Of a stretch of 64,000 nucleotides of DNA, positions 28,046 to 37,032 are shown in pieces. Both the position numbers and the translations under genes were made by a program. Source of the stretch: an uncultured Pelagimonas sp. GTDB lineage: Bacteria; Pseudomonadota; Alphaproteobacteria; Rhodobacterales; Rhodobacteraceae. The notes beneath the pieces were generated by a model. That model did no database searches. It saw nothing but the letters and a program-made list of their open reading frames with translations, and was not told the origin of the DNA. Location of the stretch: positions 62,001 to 126,000 of the forward strand of contig CANMIH010000003.1 of assembly GCA_947497905.1 (NCBI GenBank), read 5' to 3'. Positions within the stretch are counted from its first letter, which is position 1; each line of letters opens with the position of its first letter.

Positions 28046-29717
28046 AGCTGTGCTCTTCCTCCGCCGTGGCCGCCAGGGCCCGGTTATAGGCTTTTAGGGC
28101 ATCGATATGGAACAACGCCCCCTGCAACACCGGTGTCCCATCCGCGCTCAGTTCAACCACCGGCAGGAAATCCACCCGCGAGCCTTCGAACATCGGCAAA
28201 GCCACCTCAAGAGTCGCCTGACATTGTAGATAAAGCCCCTGATCAATCATCTCCTGACAGGTTGCTTCATCTGCAGCCCCCTCATCCATCGGTCGCCGCA
28301 TCACCCCCTGCACCCGGAACATCGCCAACAGATAGGTTTGCGGCCCCGCTGCCAGATGCACATTGCGCCGTTTCAGCTGGGTCAGGAAAAACGACCGGTC
28401 GACAAGCCGCGAGGCAAGTGCGGTAGACATCGAGACCGAGATCATCACCGCCAGTCCGGTCTGCCAGTCACCGGTCAGCTCAAACACAATCAAGGTGGTC
28501 GAAATCGGAGCACCCAGCACGGCGGCGGCCACAGCGCCACAGCCGGCAAGTGCATAAAGCGTAAAGGCGCTCGACATCTCCGGAAACAGCCCCGTCGCAA
28601 TGTGACCAAAGACCAATCCCGTCAGTGCGCCCACCATCAGAGCCGGGGAAAACACCCCGCCACCCATGCGACCACCCATGGTGATCGACACGGCCACCAC
28701 CTTGAACACTGCAAAGACAAAGGCCTCGTGCAGCATCAAATTCCCGGTCAGGGCAAGGCTTGTGGTTTCATACCCAACGCCAATGATATGCGGAAAGAAG
28801 ATCGCCAGCCCCCCAAGCAGCAACCCCGCCACCGCCGGGCGCAGCCAATAGGGCAGCTTGAGCCGCTCCTGCAGCGCGGTTTCCAGATCATCCGAGAAAA
28901 AGATCGCCCGCATCATGATCACCGCCACAAGGCCACAGACCAACCCAAGCAGGAAAAACGCAGGCAGTTCGAGGTAAAACTCAACCGTCGTTGTCCCCGG
29001 CAGCATAAATTCGGTCACATCGCCATAGACCAGACGGTTGATCACCGTGCCGGCTGCACTGGCCACCACAATCGGTGCAAAGGCATGAAGCGCGAAATGG
29101 CGCAGGATCACCTCAAGCGCAAACAGCGCTCCGGCAATGGGGGCATTAAAGCTGGCGGACACCGCCGCCGCCACCGCACAGCCCAAAAGATCGCGCCCGG
29201 TGATCCCATCGACCCGCAACAGGTTCGCAACCCAGCTTGAGGCCATGGCCGCCATATGCACCACCGGGCCTTCGCGTCCGGTTGACCCGCCCGTCGACAG
29301 GGTGATCCAGGAACACAGCGCCGAGGCGACACCGGCTTTCTTTTCCACCCGACCGTCATTGATGGCTGCGCCTTCAATCACATCAGCAACCGAACGCACC
29401 CGGCCGTCCGGGGTCATGTGATGTAAGATTATCCCCACCACGATGCCGCCAATCGCGGGGATCAAGAGCACATAGTACCACGGGAGCGTCTCCGCAAAGC
29501 TGTGCAACAGGTTCACATTGGGTGTGCCGTAAACCGTGGACTGCAACCATTCGATCGCCGCGCGAAACCCAACTGCTATGCTTCCGGAGGCAATGCCCAG
29601 TAGCAACGCGATGAACCAGAACTGCATCTGGCCCGGCCCTTTGTGCCGCAGCAGATCCCAGCCTTTGGAAAGCTCACCCCGATTCATAAACAGTTGCCTG
29701 CGCAATTCAGCGAACAC
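28044..29717 (-). CDS. ClC-family chloride channel or H+/Cl- antiporter
   Basis: Inner-membrane protein of 557 residues. The ClC filter segment STGREGPVVHMAA (about 152) includes the gating Glu, and VLGAPISTTLIVFELTGD (about 405) matches the later conserved helix. The first family motif (GSGIP) is not evident, as in many prokaryotic paralogues. The C-terminal part (about 470-545) resembles a single degenerate CBS region (TLEVALPMFEGSRVDFLPVVELS). The start is GTG with GGGAG six bases upstream. Divergent from the lactate dehydrogenase-like gene across 71 bases. Confidence 0.9.
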   Translation of the reverse strand: MFAELRRQLFMNRGELSKGWDLLRHKGPGQMQFWFIALLLGIASGSIAVGFRAAIEWLQSTVYGTPNVNLLHSFAETLPWYYVLLIPAIGGIVVGIILHHMTPDGRVRSVADVIEGAAINDGRVEKKAGVASALCSWITLSTGGSTGREGPVVHMAAMASSWVANLLRVDGITGRDLLGCAVAAAVSASFNAPIAGALFALEVILRHFALHAFAPIVVASAAGTVINRLVYGDVTEFMLPGTTTVEFYLELPAFFLLGLVCGLVAVIMMRAIFFSDDLETALQERLKLPYWLRPAVAGLLLGGLAIFFPHIIGVGYETTSLALTGNLMLHEAFVFAVFKVVAVSITMGGRMGGGVFSPALMVGALTGLVFGHIATGLFPEMSSAFTLYALAGCGAVAAAVLGAPISTTLIVFELTGDWQTGLAVMISVSMSTALASRLVDRSFFLTQLKRRNVHLAAGPQTYLLAMFRVQGVMRRPMDEGAADEATCQEMIDQGLYLQCQATLEVALPMFEGSRVDFLPVVELSADGTPVLQGALFHIDALKAYNRALAATAEEEHS

Positions 29718-29788
29718 TGCGATCTCCCGTCCCTTTCACCCTGCCCCTTGCTTGGAGTAACATGGCCAGACAGGTGAAGGAGACCCAT

Positions 29789-31171
29789 ATGCTCATGCAG
29801 CAAGCGCAAGACGCGTTGAAAAATGTCCTAGGCGAACGGTTCAGCATGTCCAAGTCCGATTTGGAGATGCATGGCCATTCAGAGTCACATTTTCCGCTAA
29901 CGCCTCCTGACGCTGTGGCCTATCCCGAAACCCGTGAAGAAGTTCAAAAGATCGTCGAGATTTGTGGGGACAACAATGTGCCCATGATCGGCTGGGGTGC
30001 GGGCACCTCGCTTGAAGGGCATGGTCTGGCTGTTCATGGCGGCATCGTGGTCGATTTCTCCCGCATGAACAAAGTGCTTCGGATCAATGCCGCCGATATG
30101 GATGTCACCGTGCAACCCGGCGTGACCCGCGAAGAGCTAAACCAAGAGCTGCGCGCCACCGGCCTGATGTTTCCTGTTGATCCCGGCGCCAATGCTTCGA
30201 TTGGTGGCATGACCATGACGCGCGCCTCGGGAACAACGGCGGTGCGTTATGGCACCATGCGGGACAATGTGTTGGGCATGGAGGTTGTGCTGGCCGATGG
30301 GCGTGTCGTTCAAACCGGCACACGGGCCCGCAAATCCTCAGCCGGTTACGATCTGACCGCTCTGATGGTCGGGTCGGAAGGCACGCTTGGACTTGCCACC
30401 GAGATCACCCTGCGCCTGCATGGTATCCCCGAAGCGGTTAGCGCAGGGATCTGTTCTTTCCCGGACATGACCAGTGCGGTGACGGCTGTGACCGAAACCA
30501 TCCAAATGGGCATTCCCGCCGCGCGGATAGAATTTGTCTGTCTCGATACGGTGCGGGCCTTCAATAGCTTTGCAGGCATGGACATGAAACTGGCACCGCA
30601 TCTGCTGGTTGAATTCAACGGCAGCCCGGAAACGGTCGAGCAGGACGCCGAACGTTTTGCAGAAATCGTTGCCGACAATGGCGGGTCAGAGTTCAAATAT
30701 TCCTCGAAAGAATCCGAGCGCAAGGCGCTCTGGGCGCTGCGCCACAACGGCTATTACGCCGTGCTGCAATCTCAACGCGGAGCCCGGGCGCTTGTCACGG
30801 ATATCTGCGTGCCCATCTCCAATCTGGCACAGGCGGTGGAAGAGACACAGGCCGACATTGCGCAAAGTAAACTGTTTGGTCCGATCTTGGGCCACGTGGG
30901 GGATGGCAATTTCCACGCCATCCTGTTGGTCGATCCGGCGTTCCCGGAAGAGCTTGCCATAGCCAAACGCCTGTCCAACCGGATGGTCGAACGCGCGCTG
31001 GCGCTTGGGGGGACGGCCACAGGCGAACATGGTGTTGGCATGGGCAAGCTGGATTACATGCGCGCGGAGCATGGCGCGGGCTGGGATGTCATGGGCAGCC
31101 TGAAACAGGTGCTGGATCCTAAAAACCTGATGAACCCCGGCAAACTGGTGCCTCCGGTCACCACGGAGTAA
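29789..31171 (+). CDS. FAD-linked D-lactate dehydrogenase/glycolate oxidase-type protein
   Basis: FAD_binding_4/FAD-oxidase C family enzyme, 460 residues. The FAD-binding domain shows NVPMIGWGAGTSLEGHG (about 60) and PGANASIGGMTMTRASGTTAVRYG (about 135); the C-terminal domain contains GHVGDGNFHAILLVD and the GTATGEHGVGMGK loop (about 420). These features fit D-lactate dehydrogenase (cytochrome) or GlcD-like D-2-hydroxyacid dehydrogenases; the exact substrate is not settled. The ATG at 29789 has AAGGAG six bases upstream, which I prefer to the in-frame ATG at 29762. Confidence 0.9.
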   Translation: MLMQQAQDALKNVLGERFSMSKSDLEMHGHSESHFPLTPPDAVAYPETREEVQKIVEICGDNNVPMIGWGAGTSLEGHGLAVHGGIVVDFSRMNKVLRINAADMDVTVQPGVTREELNQELRATGLMFPVDPGANASIGGMTMTRASGTTAVRYGTMRDNVLGMEVVLADGRVVQTGTRARKSSAGYDLTALMVGSEGTLGLATEITLRLHGIPEAVSAGICSFPDMTSAVTAVTETIQMGIPAARIEFVCLDTVRAFNSFAGMDMKLAPHLLVEFNGSPETVEQDAERFAEIVADNGGSEFKYSSKESERKALWALRHNGYYAVLQSQRGARALVTDICVPISNLAQAVEETQADIAQSKLFGPILGHVGDGNFHAILLVDPAFPEELAIAKRLSNRMVERALALGGTATGEHGVGMGKLDYMRAEHGAGWDVMGSLKQVLDPKNLMNPGKLVPPVTTE

Positions 31172-31190
31172 TCCCCCTCGGCACAGACCC

Positions 31191-31259
31191 CGATTTTTCA
31201 AGAAAAATCGCCGGAGAGCTCTGCGGTCCCACTCCACCTCTGAGAGCCCGGAGGTGGAG
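31191..31259. repeat. Two hairpins downstream of the flavoenzyme gene
   Basis: CGATTTTT-CAAG-AAAAATCG (31191-31210) is followed by CTCCACCTC and GAGGTGGAG (31232-31259, 10-base loop). Neither has a terminal T-run. The first shares the CCCCGATTTTT string with a hairpin at 56307. May end transcription in both directions between convergent genes. Confidence 0.55.
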
Positions 31260-31273
31260 CGGCATTTCTGGGC

Positions 31274-32206
31274 TTAGGCCTGAAGCCAGGTCAAAACAGC
31301 CTGTGTGGTCTCATCGGGCAGTTCTTGTTGAATCCAGTGACCGCAGTTCAGCGTCTCAATCTCAACATTGGGAACAAAGTCTTTCAGCGTGTCTGAGGGC
31401 GGGATCATGTCCTGCGCGCCGTAGATCATCAGTGCGGGGATCTGGATGATCGGATCGACATCCGCCAGAATATGCCAATTCCGGTCGAGATTGCGGTACC
31501 AGTTGATGCCGCCAGTAAAACCGGATCGTTTGAAGGCTTCGACAAACACGGCCAGTTCCGCATCCCCCATCACCGGATCTCCCGATGCAACCTCTGCCCG
31601 GGCAAGATTGATCATCATCATACCGGGTGCAGGCGGTTCAGGCGCGAGATTTTTGCGAAACAGGTTCCCTAGAAACCGCTCAGGATTTTCATCCAGAACC
31701 GCGTCCGCCACACCGGGCTGGCGATTGAAGTGGACAAAATACTGATCCGGACCAAAGACCGCCTCCATAAACGCGATCCACGGCACTTCGGTACGGATCT
31801 GGTAGGGCAAGGCCAGATTGATCAGTTTGCTCACGCGGTGAGGATGCAAAAGCGCCATGCTCCACACCACATTCGCGCCCCAATCATGGCCCATAAAGAT
31901 CGCGTCGCTGTAACCAAAGTGATCCAGAAGCCCGGCCAGATCGCCGGTCAGCTGTGCGATGTCATAGGCCTCAACATCTGAGGGGCAGGATGAGCCTCCA
32001 AACCCCCGCTGATTTGGCACAATCACATGATAGCCCGCTGCGGCCAGCGCGGGCATCTGGTGGCGCCAAGAATAGGCCAGCTCGGGCCAGCCATGGCACA
32101 ATACGATCGGATTTCCGATATTCTCCCGCCCGGCCTCAAAAACCTCAAGCTCGACACCATTTACGGCGACACGCGTGGCAGCCGGAAAGTCGACGGTGCT
32201 GGACAT
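31274..32206 (-). CDS. Epoxide hydrolase-like alpha/beta hydrolase
   Basis: Cytoplasmic hydrolase of 310 residues. It carries the oxyanion motif HGWPEL (about 39), the nucleophile elbow MGHDWGANVVW with Asp (about 110), and the C-terminal catalytic His in LNCGHWIQQE (about 293). Candidate ring-opening tyrosines lie in the cap (for example PDQYFVHF). The Asp nucleophile and H-G-W-P fit soluble epoxide hydrolases or dehalogenase-like relatives. AAGGAG precedes the ATG. Divergent from a WYL regulator with a palindrome between them, so it is probably controlled by that regulator. Confidence 0.88.
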   Translation of the reverse strand: MSSTVDFPAATRVAVNGVELEVFEAGRENIGNPIVLCHGWPELAYSWRHQMPALAAAGYHVIVPNQRGFGGSSCPSDVEAYDIAQLTGDLAGLLDHFGYSDAIFMGHDWGANVVWSMALLHPHRVSKLINLALPYQIRTEVPWIAFMEAVFGPDQYFVHFNRQPGVADAVLDENPERFLGNLFRKNLAPEPPAPGMMMINLARAEVASGDPVMGDAELAVFVEAFKRSGFTGGINWYRNLDRNWHILADVDPIIQIPALMIYGAQDMIPPSDTLKDFVPNVEIETLNCGHWIQQELPDETTQAVLTWLQA

Positions 32207-32247
32207 AGCATTTTCTCCTTGTTGAATGCGTCATCCGCCGCCTAAAG

Positions 32248-32278
32248 TACAAAGGTGCCAAAATCTGGCATCTTTGTA
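32248..32278. promoter_or_regulatory. Near-perfect 13-base inverted repeat, probable WYL-regulator operator
   Basis: TACAAAGGTGCCA and TGGCATCTTTGTA flank AAATC and differ at one pair. The element lies in the 87-base divergent region between the hydrolase and WYL-regulator starts. Long, symmetric and centrally placed, it is a strong operator candidate. Confidence 0.72.
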
Positions 32279-32293
32279 TGCCATCCCAAACAC

Positions 32294-33007
32294 ATGAACA
32301 GCCGCACCCGACAAGACGCCATCATCCGAAGCCTGCGCCGCAATGGAACCACGACACTCGACGCGTTGGGGCAGGATGTCGGGGCCTCACGGCGCACCAT
32401 CTTGCGCGACATCGCAGCCTTACGAGACGATGGGTTTGTCATTCATGCAGACCGTGGGCGTGGAGGCGGGCTTTACCTCGATCCGCAGTCAATCCAGACC
32501 ACCCCCCGACTTTCGGTGGCTGAGGTCTTTGCGCTGATCCTTGGCATCACTAGTATGCGCGCGGCGGGATATCTGCCGTTTTCCGCTCTGGCCGATGCGG
32601 GATTGGCCAAAATCGAAAAGGCACTGCCCTCGGACAAAATCCGTGACCTGCGCCTTTTGCTCGACTGCCTTTATGTCGGCCCACTCGCCCCACAGGTCGA
32701 CACCTCCAATCTGGGAGAGATGGACCCGGAGCTATTGCCCGCCTTCGAAACCGCGTTTCTGCAACGCCGCTTTCTGTCATTTGGGTATCGCGATGCAAAA
32801 GGCGCTGAAACACACCGCACTGTCGAACCTCAGGCGATGCTGATCCTGCCGCCGCTCTGGTATCTCGTCGCCTGGGATCCCGCGCGTCAGGATTTCAGGC
32901 ATTTCCGCATGGATCGGATCAGCACACCAAACTGCGTTGAAGACACAGGGTTTCGCAGACGTCGGGTGATATTCGAGGCCGGTGTCCGCCCGATCCGATA
33001 CGTCTAG
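32294..33007 (+). CDS. HTH-WYL (YafY-type) transcriptional regulator
   Basis: Regulator of 237 residues: DeoR-like HTH at residues 1-60 (MNSRTRQDAIIRSLRRNGTT, then GQDVGASRRTILRDIAALRDDG), a linker, and a WYL domain at about 140-215 (LSFGYRDAKGAETHRTVEPQAMLILPPLWYLVAW, with FRMDRIS at the end). WYL domains bind ligands such as nucleotides or ssDNA. The ATG at 32294 gives the usual N-terminus; the upstream ATG at 32255 lies inside the operator. Neighbour to an epoxide hydrolase-like gene, as in many YafY-enzyme pairs. Confidence 0.88.
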   Translation: MNSRTRQDAIIRSLRRNGTTTLDALGQDVGASRRTILRDIAALRDDGFVIHADRGRGGGLYLDPQSIQTTPRLSVAEVFALILGITSMRAAGYLPFSALADAGLAKIEKALPSDKIRDLRLLLDCLYVGPLAPQVDTSNLGEMDPELLPAFETAFLQRRFLSFGYRDAKGAETHRTVEPQAMLILPPLWYLVAWDPARQDFRHFRMDRISTPNCVEDTGFRRRRVIFEAGVRPIRYV

Positions 33008-33040
33008 GTCGGCATGTGCCTTAGGACCGCAGAGGCCGGA

Positions 33041-34693
33041 TCACCCATCAAGCAGCGCCCGAGCCGCAGCCCGCGCGCCGTCGGTGATCACATCCCCTGC
33101 CAGCATGCGCGAGACTTCATCTTCGCGCTCGCCATCATCCAAGGGCACCACGGTCGAGGTGGTCACCCCATCTGTCACGCGCTTTTCAACACGCCAGTGA
33201 TGTCCGCCAAGCGCCGCCACCTGCGGCGAGTGGGTCACAACAAGCACCTGACCGTCCCCGGCCAGCGCCTTAAGACGCCGCCCCACCGCATCGGCGGTGG
33301 CGCCACCAACGCCCCGGTCGATCTCGTCAAAGATCATGGTCACGCCAGCATTGCGTTCCTCAGACAGACAGACTTTGAGCGCCAAAAGAAAGCGACTAAG
33401 CTCACCACCCGACGCAATCTTGTTGAGCGGCCCAGAGGGTGACCCGGGGTTAGTCGCCACGGTGAAAGTCACCGCATCGCGCCCCTCAGGGCCCTCAGGC
33501 GCCTGGGTGACTTCGGTGCGGAAGACCGCGCGTTCCATTTTCAGCGGCGCTAGCTCAGAGGCCACAGCGGCATCCAACCGCGCGGCTGCGGCGATACGGG
33601 CTTCGGTCAAAGCAGTGGCCGCCGTATCATAGGCGCGCTCGGCCTCAAGAACCGCTTTGCGCAGGTCATCGATCCGCGCCTCACCGGCGTCCAGCGCCTC
33701 AAGCCGTCCCGACAAGGTCTCAGCCAGATCCGCAAGTTCATCCGGCTGCACCTGATGTTTGCGCGCCAACCCCCGGATCGCAAACAAACGCTCTTCGGTG
33801 TCTTCCAACTCCGCCGGATTGAACCGCAACGCATCTAGACAATCCGCAACCCCGCGTGCCGCTTCATCAAGCTCAGCCATCGCTCGGGTCAATGCGTTCA
33901 TCGGGGCATCTAGACGCCCTTCGGCCCCATCAGAGGCGCCTTCCAACCAACGCAGAGCATTGGACATGGCGCCCTCCGCTCCGTCATAACCCAGAGCGTT
34001 TGAGGCCTGTGTGATCTCGTCGCGGATGCGCTCAGCGGCCTGCATCATGCGGCGTCGGCTATCCAGCTGCGCCTCTTCCCCGGATTCGGGTGAAAGGTTC
34101 GTCAACTCACCAACCGCATGGCGCAAAAATTCTTCTTCGGCGCGCACCTCATCCAGTGCCACCTGCGCCGCATTCAACGCCTTGCGCGCCTTGCCAACAT
34201 TCCCCCAGGCGCTGCGCACAGCGGATTGTTGGGCATCGGTATTGGCATAGACATCCAGAATGGCGCGATGCCCTTTGGGGTCCAACAGGCCACGGTCATC
34301 GTGCTGCCCATGCAGTTCCACCAAAGTGGCCGACAGTTGGCGCAGAACCTCGCCCGAGACACGCCGGTCATTCACCCAGCCGGTTTTACGCCCCTCAGCG
34401 GTGTTCACCCGCCGCAGGATAAGCTCATCCCCGCCGGGCAGACCCGCCTCATCCAGCACGCCATGCGCCGCATGTCCCGCAGGCAGATCAAAAACAGCGG
34501 TAACTTCACCCTGTGCAGCGCCCGTGCGAACAAGCTCAGCCCGTCCACGCCAACCCAGAACAAAGCCTAGAGAATCCAACAGGATGGACTTACCCGCCCC
34601 TGTTTCCCCGGTCAGCACATTGAGACCCGGCTGGAACCCAAGGTCCAGCCGCTCAATGATCAACATGTCACGTATTTCTAGTGCGCGCAGCAT
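33041..34693 (-). CDS. recN: DNA repair protein RecN
   Basis: SMC-like ATPase of double-strand break repair, 550 residues. Walker A is GETGAGKSILLDSLGF (about 31-38). A central coiled-coil region separates it from the signature NKIASGGELSRFLLALK (about 415-432) and Walker B TMIFDEIDRGVGG (about 450). The ATG at 34693 (MLRALEIRDMLIIERLDL) is the family start; a longer reading upstream is not supported. It follows bamD by 34 bases, the standard alphaproteobacterial order lpxC-bamD-recN. Confidence 0.94.
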   Translation of the reverse strand: MLRALEIRDMLIIERLDLGFQPGLNVLTGETGAGKSILLDSLGFVLGWRGRAELVRTGAAQGEVTAVFDLPAGHAAHGVLDEAGLPGGDELILRRVNTAEGRKTGWVNDRRVSGEVLRQLSATLVELHGQHDDRGLLDPKGHRAILDVYANTDAQQSAVRSAWGNVGKARKALNAAQVALDEVRAEEEFLRHAVGELTNLSPESGEEAQLDSRRRMMQAAERIRDEITQASNALGYDGAEGAMSNALRWLEGASDGAEGRLDAPMNALTRAMAELDEAARGVADCLDALRFNPAELEDTEERLFAIRGLARKHQVQPDELADLAETLSGRLEALDAGEARIDDLRKAVLEAERAYDTAATALTEARIAAAARLDAAVASELAPLKMERAVFRTEVTQAPEGPEGRDAVTFTVATNPGSPSGPLNKIASGGELSRFLLALKVCLSEERNAGVTMIFDEIDRGVGGATADAVGRRLKALAGDGQVLVVTHSPQVAALGGHHWRVEKRVTDGVTTSTVVPLDDGEREDEVSRMLAGDVITDGARAAARALLDG

Positions 34694-34727
34694 TGTCTCG
34701 CCACCGGCCCGGTCGCCCGGCCGTCCC

Positions 34728-35579
34728 TTAAAGCCACTCGCCTTTGAGAACCTGGCGATACACTGCACCCAACCAATTGCCGTCAAACACCCTCGGCTCA
34801 AGCCCCCGCCCGGTGAGCAGGTTATAGCCATCCTCATACCAGTCCGTCGACTGATAGTTGTGACCCAGAATCGCGCCAGCGGTCTGGGCCTCTTCGGTCA
34901 GCCCCAGCGACAGGTAACCTTCGATCAGACGATAAAGCGCTTCGGCCGTATGAGTTGTGGTCTGGAAATCTTCCACCACAACCCGGAACCGGTTGATTGC
35001 CGCACCAAAGTGGTCACGCTTGAGGTAATAGCGCCCAATCTCCATCTCTTTGCCCGCAAGGTGGTCAAAGGCGAGATCAAATTTGAGAATCGAAGACCGC
35101 GCATATTCGCTATCGGGATAACGTTCGATCACAGCGCGCAGCGATTGCAACGCCTGAAAAGTTAGCCCCTGGTCACGGCCCACGAGTTCAATCTGGTCGT
35201 AATAGCTCAGCGCCAGCAAATAGGCCGCATAGGCCGCGTCGTCATCCGCGGGGTAAAAGTCGATAAAGCGCTGCGCGGCACTGCGCGCGTTCTCATAGTC
35301 TTTGTCCTGATGGAAGGCATAGGCCTGCATGATCAAGCCACGTTTGGCCCATTCAGAATACGGGTAAAGGCGTTCGATCTCACCAAAGTAGAACGCGGCA
35401 TCTTCGTGGTCTTTGGCCTCAAGCTCAAACTCGCCGCGCTCAAAGATTTGTTTCGCTGTAAACGCATCCAGAGGCTGGCCCCCGGGGCCGACGTCTTTGC
35501 GTTGTAGTTCGCTGCATCCGGCCAATGCAAACACGGCCAAGGCCACTCCGACCAGAAATTTGCGCGATCCCCCTGCCAT
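34728..35579 (-). CDS. bamD: Outer-membrane assembly lipoprotein BamD
   Basis: Component of the BAM complex that inserts beta-barrel proteins into the outer membrane. The signal peptide ends in lipobox L-A-G-C (MAGGSRKFLVGVALAVFALAGC), fixing the ATG at 35579. The 283 residues contain TPR-like helical repeats (for example DAAFYFGEIERLYPYSEWAKRG, KDYENARSAAQRFIDFYP, SEYARSSILKFDLAFDHLAGKEM). It lies between lpxC and recN on the same strand; 174 bases to lpxC contain no obvious terminator. Confidence 0.93.
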   Translation of the reverse strand: MAGGSRKFLVGVALAVFALAGCSELQRKDVGPGGQPLDAFTAKQIFERGEFELEAKDHEDAAFYFGEIERLYPYSEWAKRGLIMQAYAFHQDKDYENARSAAQRFIDFYPADDDAAYAAYLLALSYYDQIELVGRDQGLTFQALQSLRAVIERYPDSEYARSSILKFDLAFDHLAGKEMEIGRYYLKRDHFGAAINRFRVVVEDFQTTTHTAEALYRLIEGYLSLGLTEEAQTAGAILGHNYQSTDWYEDGYNLLTGRGLEPRVFDGNWLGAVYRQVLKGEWL

Positions 35580-35753
35580 GCTCGACAATCCCTTGCTCAC
35601 GTCCCAGCCCCCGAAGTGGCCCACTATTGACATGGGTCTAGCACAGAAAATCCCGAGGCAAAATGACTTTAGCGGGATTTCATCGGCAGGGAAGCGCCCA
35701 TATCTGGGCCAAACTCCTGCGTTTCGGACTAAACCTGCCCAAAACCCATAAAA

Positions 35754-36686
35754 TCAGGCGACCGCAGGCATTTCCCGCAGATCAACGCCCGCTCCGGGCA
35801 ATGCCGCTGACACGGTCTCGTCACAGGTGACGATCCGATAGGCGTCCGGCGTGGCAAAGACTGCGCGCAACAACATGTTGGTGATGGCATGGCCCGCCTT
35901 GTGCCCCGTATAGGTGCCGAGAATCGGTGCGCCAGCCAGAGCAAGGTCGCCCACGGCATCCAGCATCTTGTGGCGCACGGCTTCATCCTGACGGCGCAAA
36001 CCGCCGGGGCTCAGAACCTTGTCACCATCGACAACCACAGCATTTTCATAGGTGCCACCAAGCGCCTTTCCCGCAGCGCGCATCGCATCTACGTCCTGAA
36101 CGCGACAGAAGGTGCGGCTGTCACAGAGCTCACGTACAAAGCTGCCATTGGCCAGCTTCAGATTTTTGTCCTGCACCCCAATTGCCGGATCGGCAAAATC
36201 GATGTGAAACGACATCTGCAGACCCGCTTCGCCGGTGGCGTTGGGGCTCAGACGCGCCCAACCGGCAGCGGTGTTCACCTGTACCGGTGTCAGAATTTCA
36301 ATCGCCCGCAGCGGCGCCGCCTGACGGGTAACGCCCTGCTGCAGAATGCCTTTGACAAAGGGCGCGCTGGATCCGTCCAGAATGGGGACCTCTGGACCAT
36401 CAATTTCGATATAGGCATTGTGAACACCACATCCGGCCAGAGCTGCCATGATGTGTTCAACGGTCGAAACCGAAACACCCGCCTCATTGACCAGCATCGT
36501 GCACAGCGGCGAGGTCTGCACCAGATCCCAGAACGCGGGCACCTTGGCGTCGCACTCGGTGACATCTGTGCGTGTGAAAAGAACCCCATGGTCGACATCA
36601 GCAGGATGGATTGTCATTCGGGCAGGTTTACCGGAATGCAGGCCAAAGCCCTGGAAAGTGATGGCAGAACGCAGAGTTGATTGCAC
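35754..36686 (-). CDS. lpxC: UDP-3-O-acyl-N-acetylglucosamine deacetylase LpxC
   Basis: Zn-dependent committed step of lipid A synthesis. The 310 residues contain the two conserved zinc/catalytic regions: SVSTVEHIMAALAG (His about 80) and RHKMLDAVGDLALAG (His about 240, with Asp), plus GHKAGHAITNMLLRA near the end. The GTG start has AGGA eight bases upstream. In the cluster it lies downstream of ftsZ behind a terminator, so the 346-base region upstream probably carries its own promoter. Confidence 0.95.
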   Translation of the reverse strand: MQSTLRSAITFQGFGLHSGKPARMTIHPADVDHGVLFTRTDVTECDAKVPAFWDLVQTSPLCTMLVNEAGVSVSTVEHIMAALAGCGVHNAYIEIDGPEVPILDGSSAPFVKGILQQGVTRQAAPLRAIEILTPVQVNTAAGWARLSPNATGEAGLQMSFHIDFADPAIGVQDKNLKLANGSFVRELCDSRTFCRVQDVDAMRAAGKALGGTYENAVVVDGDKVLSPGGLRRQDEAVRHKMLDAVGDLALAGAPILGTYTGHKAGHAITNMLLRAVFATPDAYRIVTCDETVSAALPGAGVDLREMPAVA

Positions 36687-37032
36687 GGGTATATCCTGAT
36701 GTTACCGCACCTCTATCCCCAACGGGCGCGGCTTTGCGTCTGCAATAAGGCAAAGCGAGGGCAGCGCTCAAATCAAACATTGTAACCACCTGAAACATCA
36801 CTTTGTAACAATCGGCGATTCCCCGCGCACTCGCCAAAACAGCCAGCTAAGACATTGCAAAACATCAATAATCCAAGAGCTTTCCACAGAAGGTTTACGA
36901 TTGATTACCGCAAAATGTTAGCGGAAACCCCGGCTTTTCTTCACAAAAAACCCCTTTGTTGCAACAGATGTCACAAAGAAAAAGCGCCCCCAAATGGGAA
37001 CGCTTAAAGCTTTACCTAGCGTCTGGGCTAAG
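36687..37032. other. lpxC-ftsZ intergenic region
   Basis: 346 bases with no supportable gene. It holds the ftsZ terminator (36974-37005), the GTG ribosome-binding site of lpxC, and an AT-rich middle with a short dyad (CCGC-N9-GCGG at about 36907-36923) that may belong to the lpxC promoter. I see no tRNA or structured RNA. Confidence 0.6.
36974..37005 (-). terminator. Rho-independent terminator of ftsZ
   Basis: On the minus strand AAGCGTTCCC-ATTT-GGGGGCGCTT with two G-T wobbles, followed by TTTCTTT. Located about 30 bases past the ftsZ stop. Confidence 0.82.

Noticed and set aside
34694-34837. Upstream extension of recN to 34837
   Set aside because: The extra 48 residues overlap the bamD 3' end and do not match the conserved RecN start at MLRALEIRDMLI.
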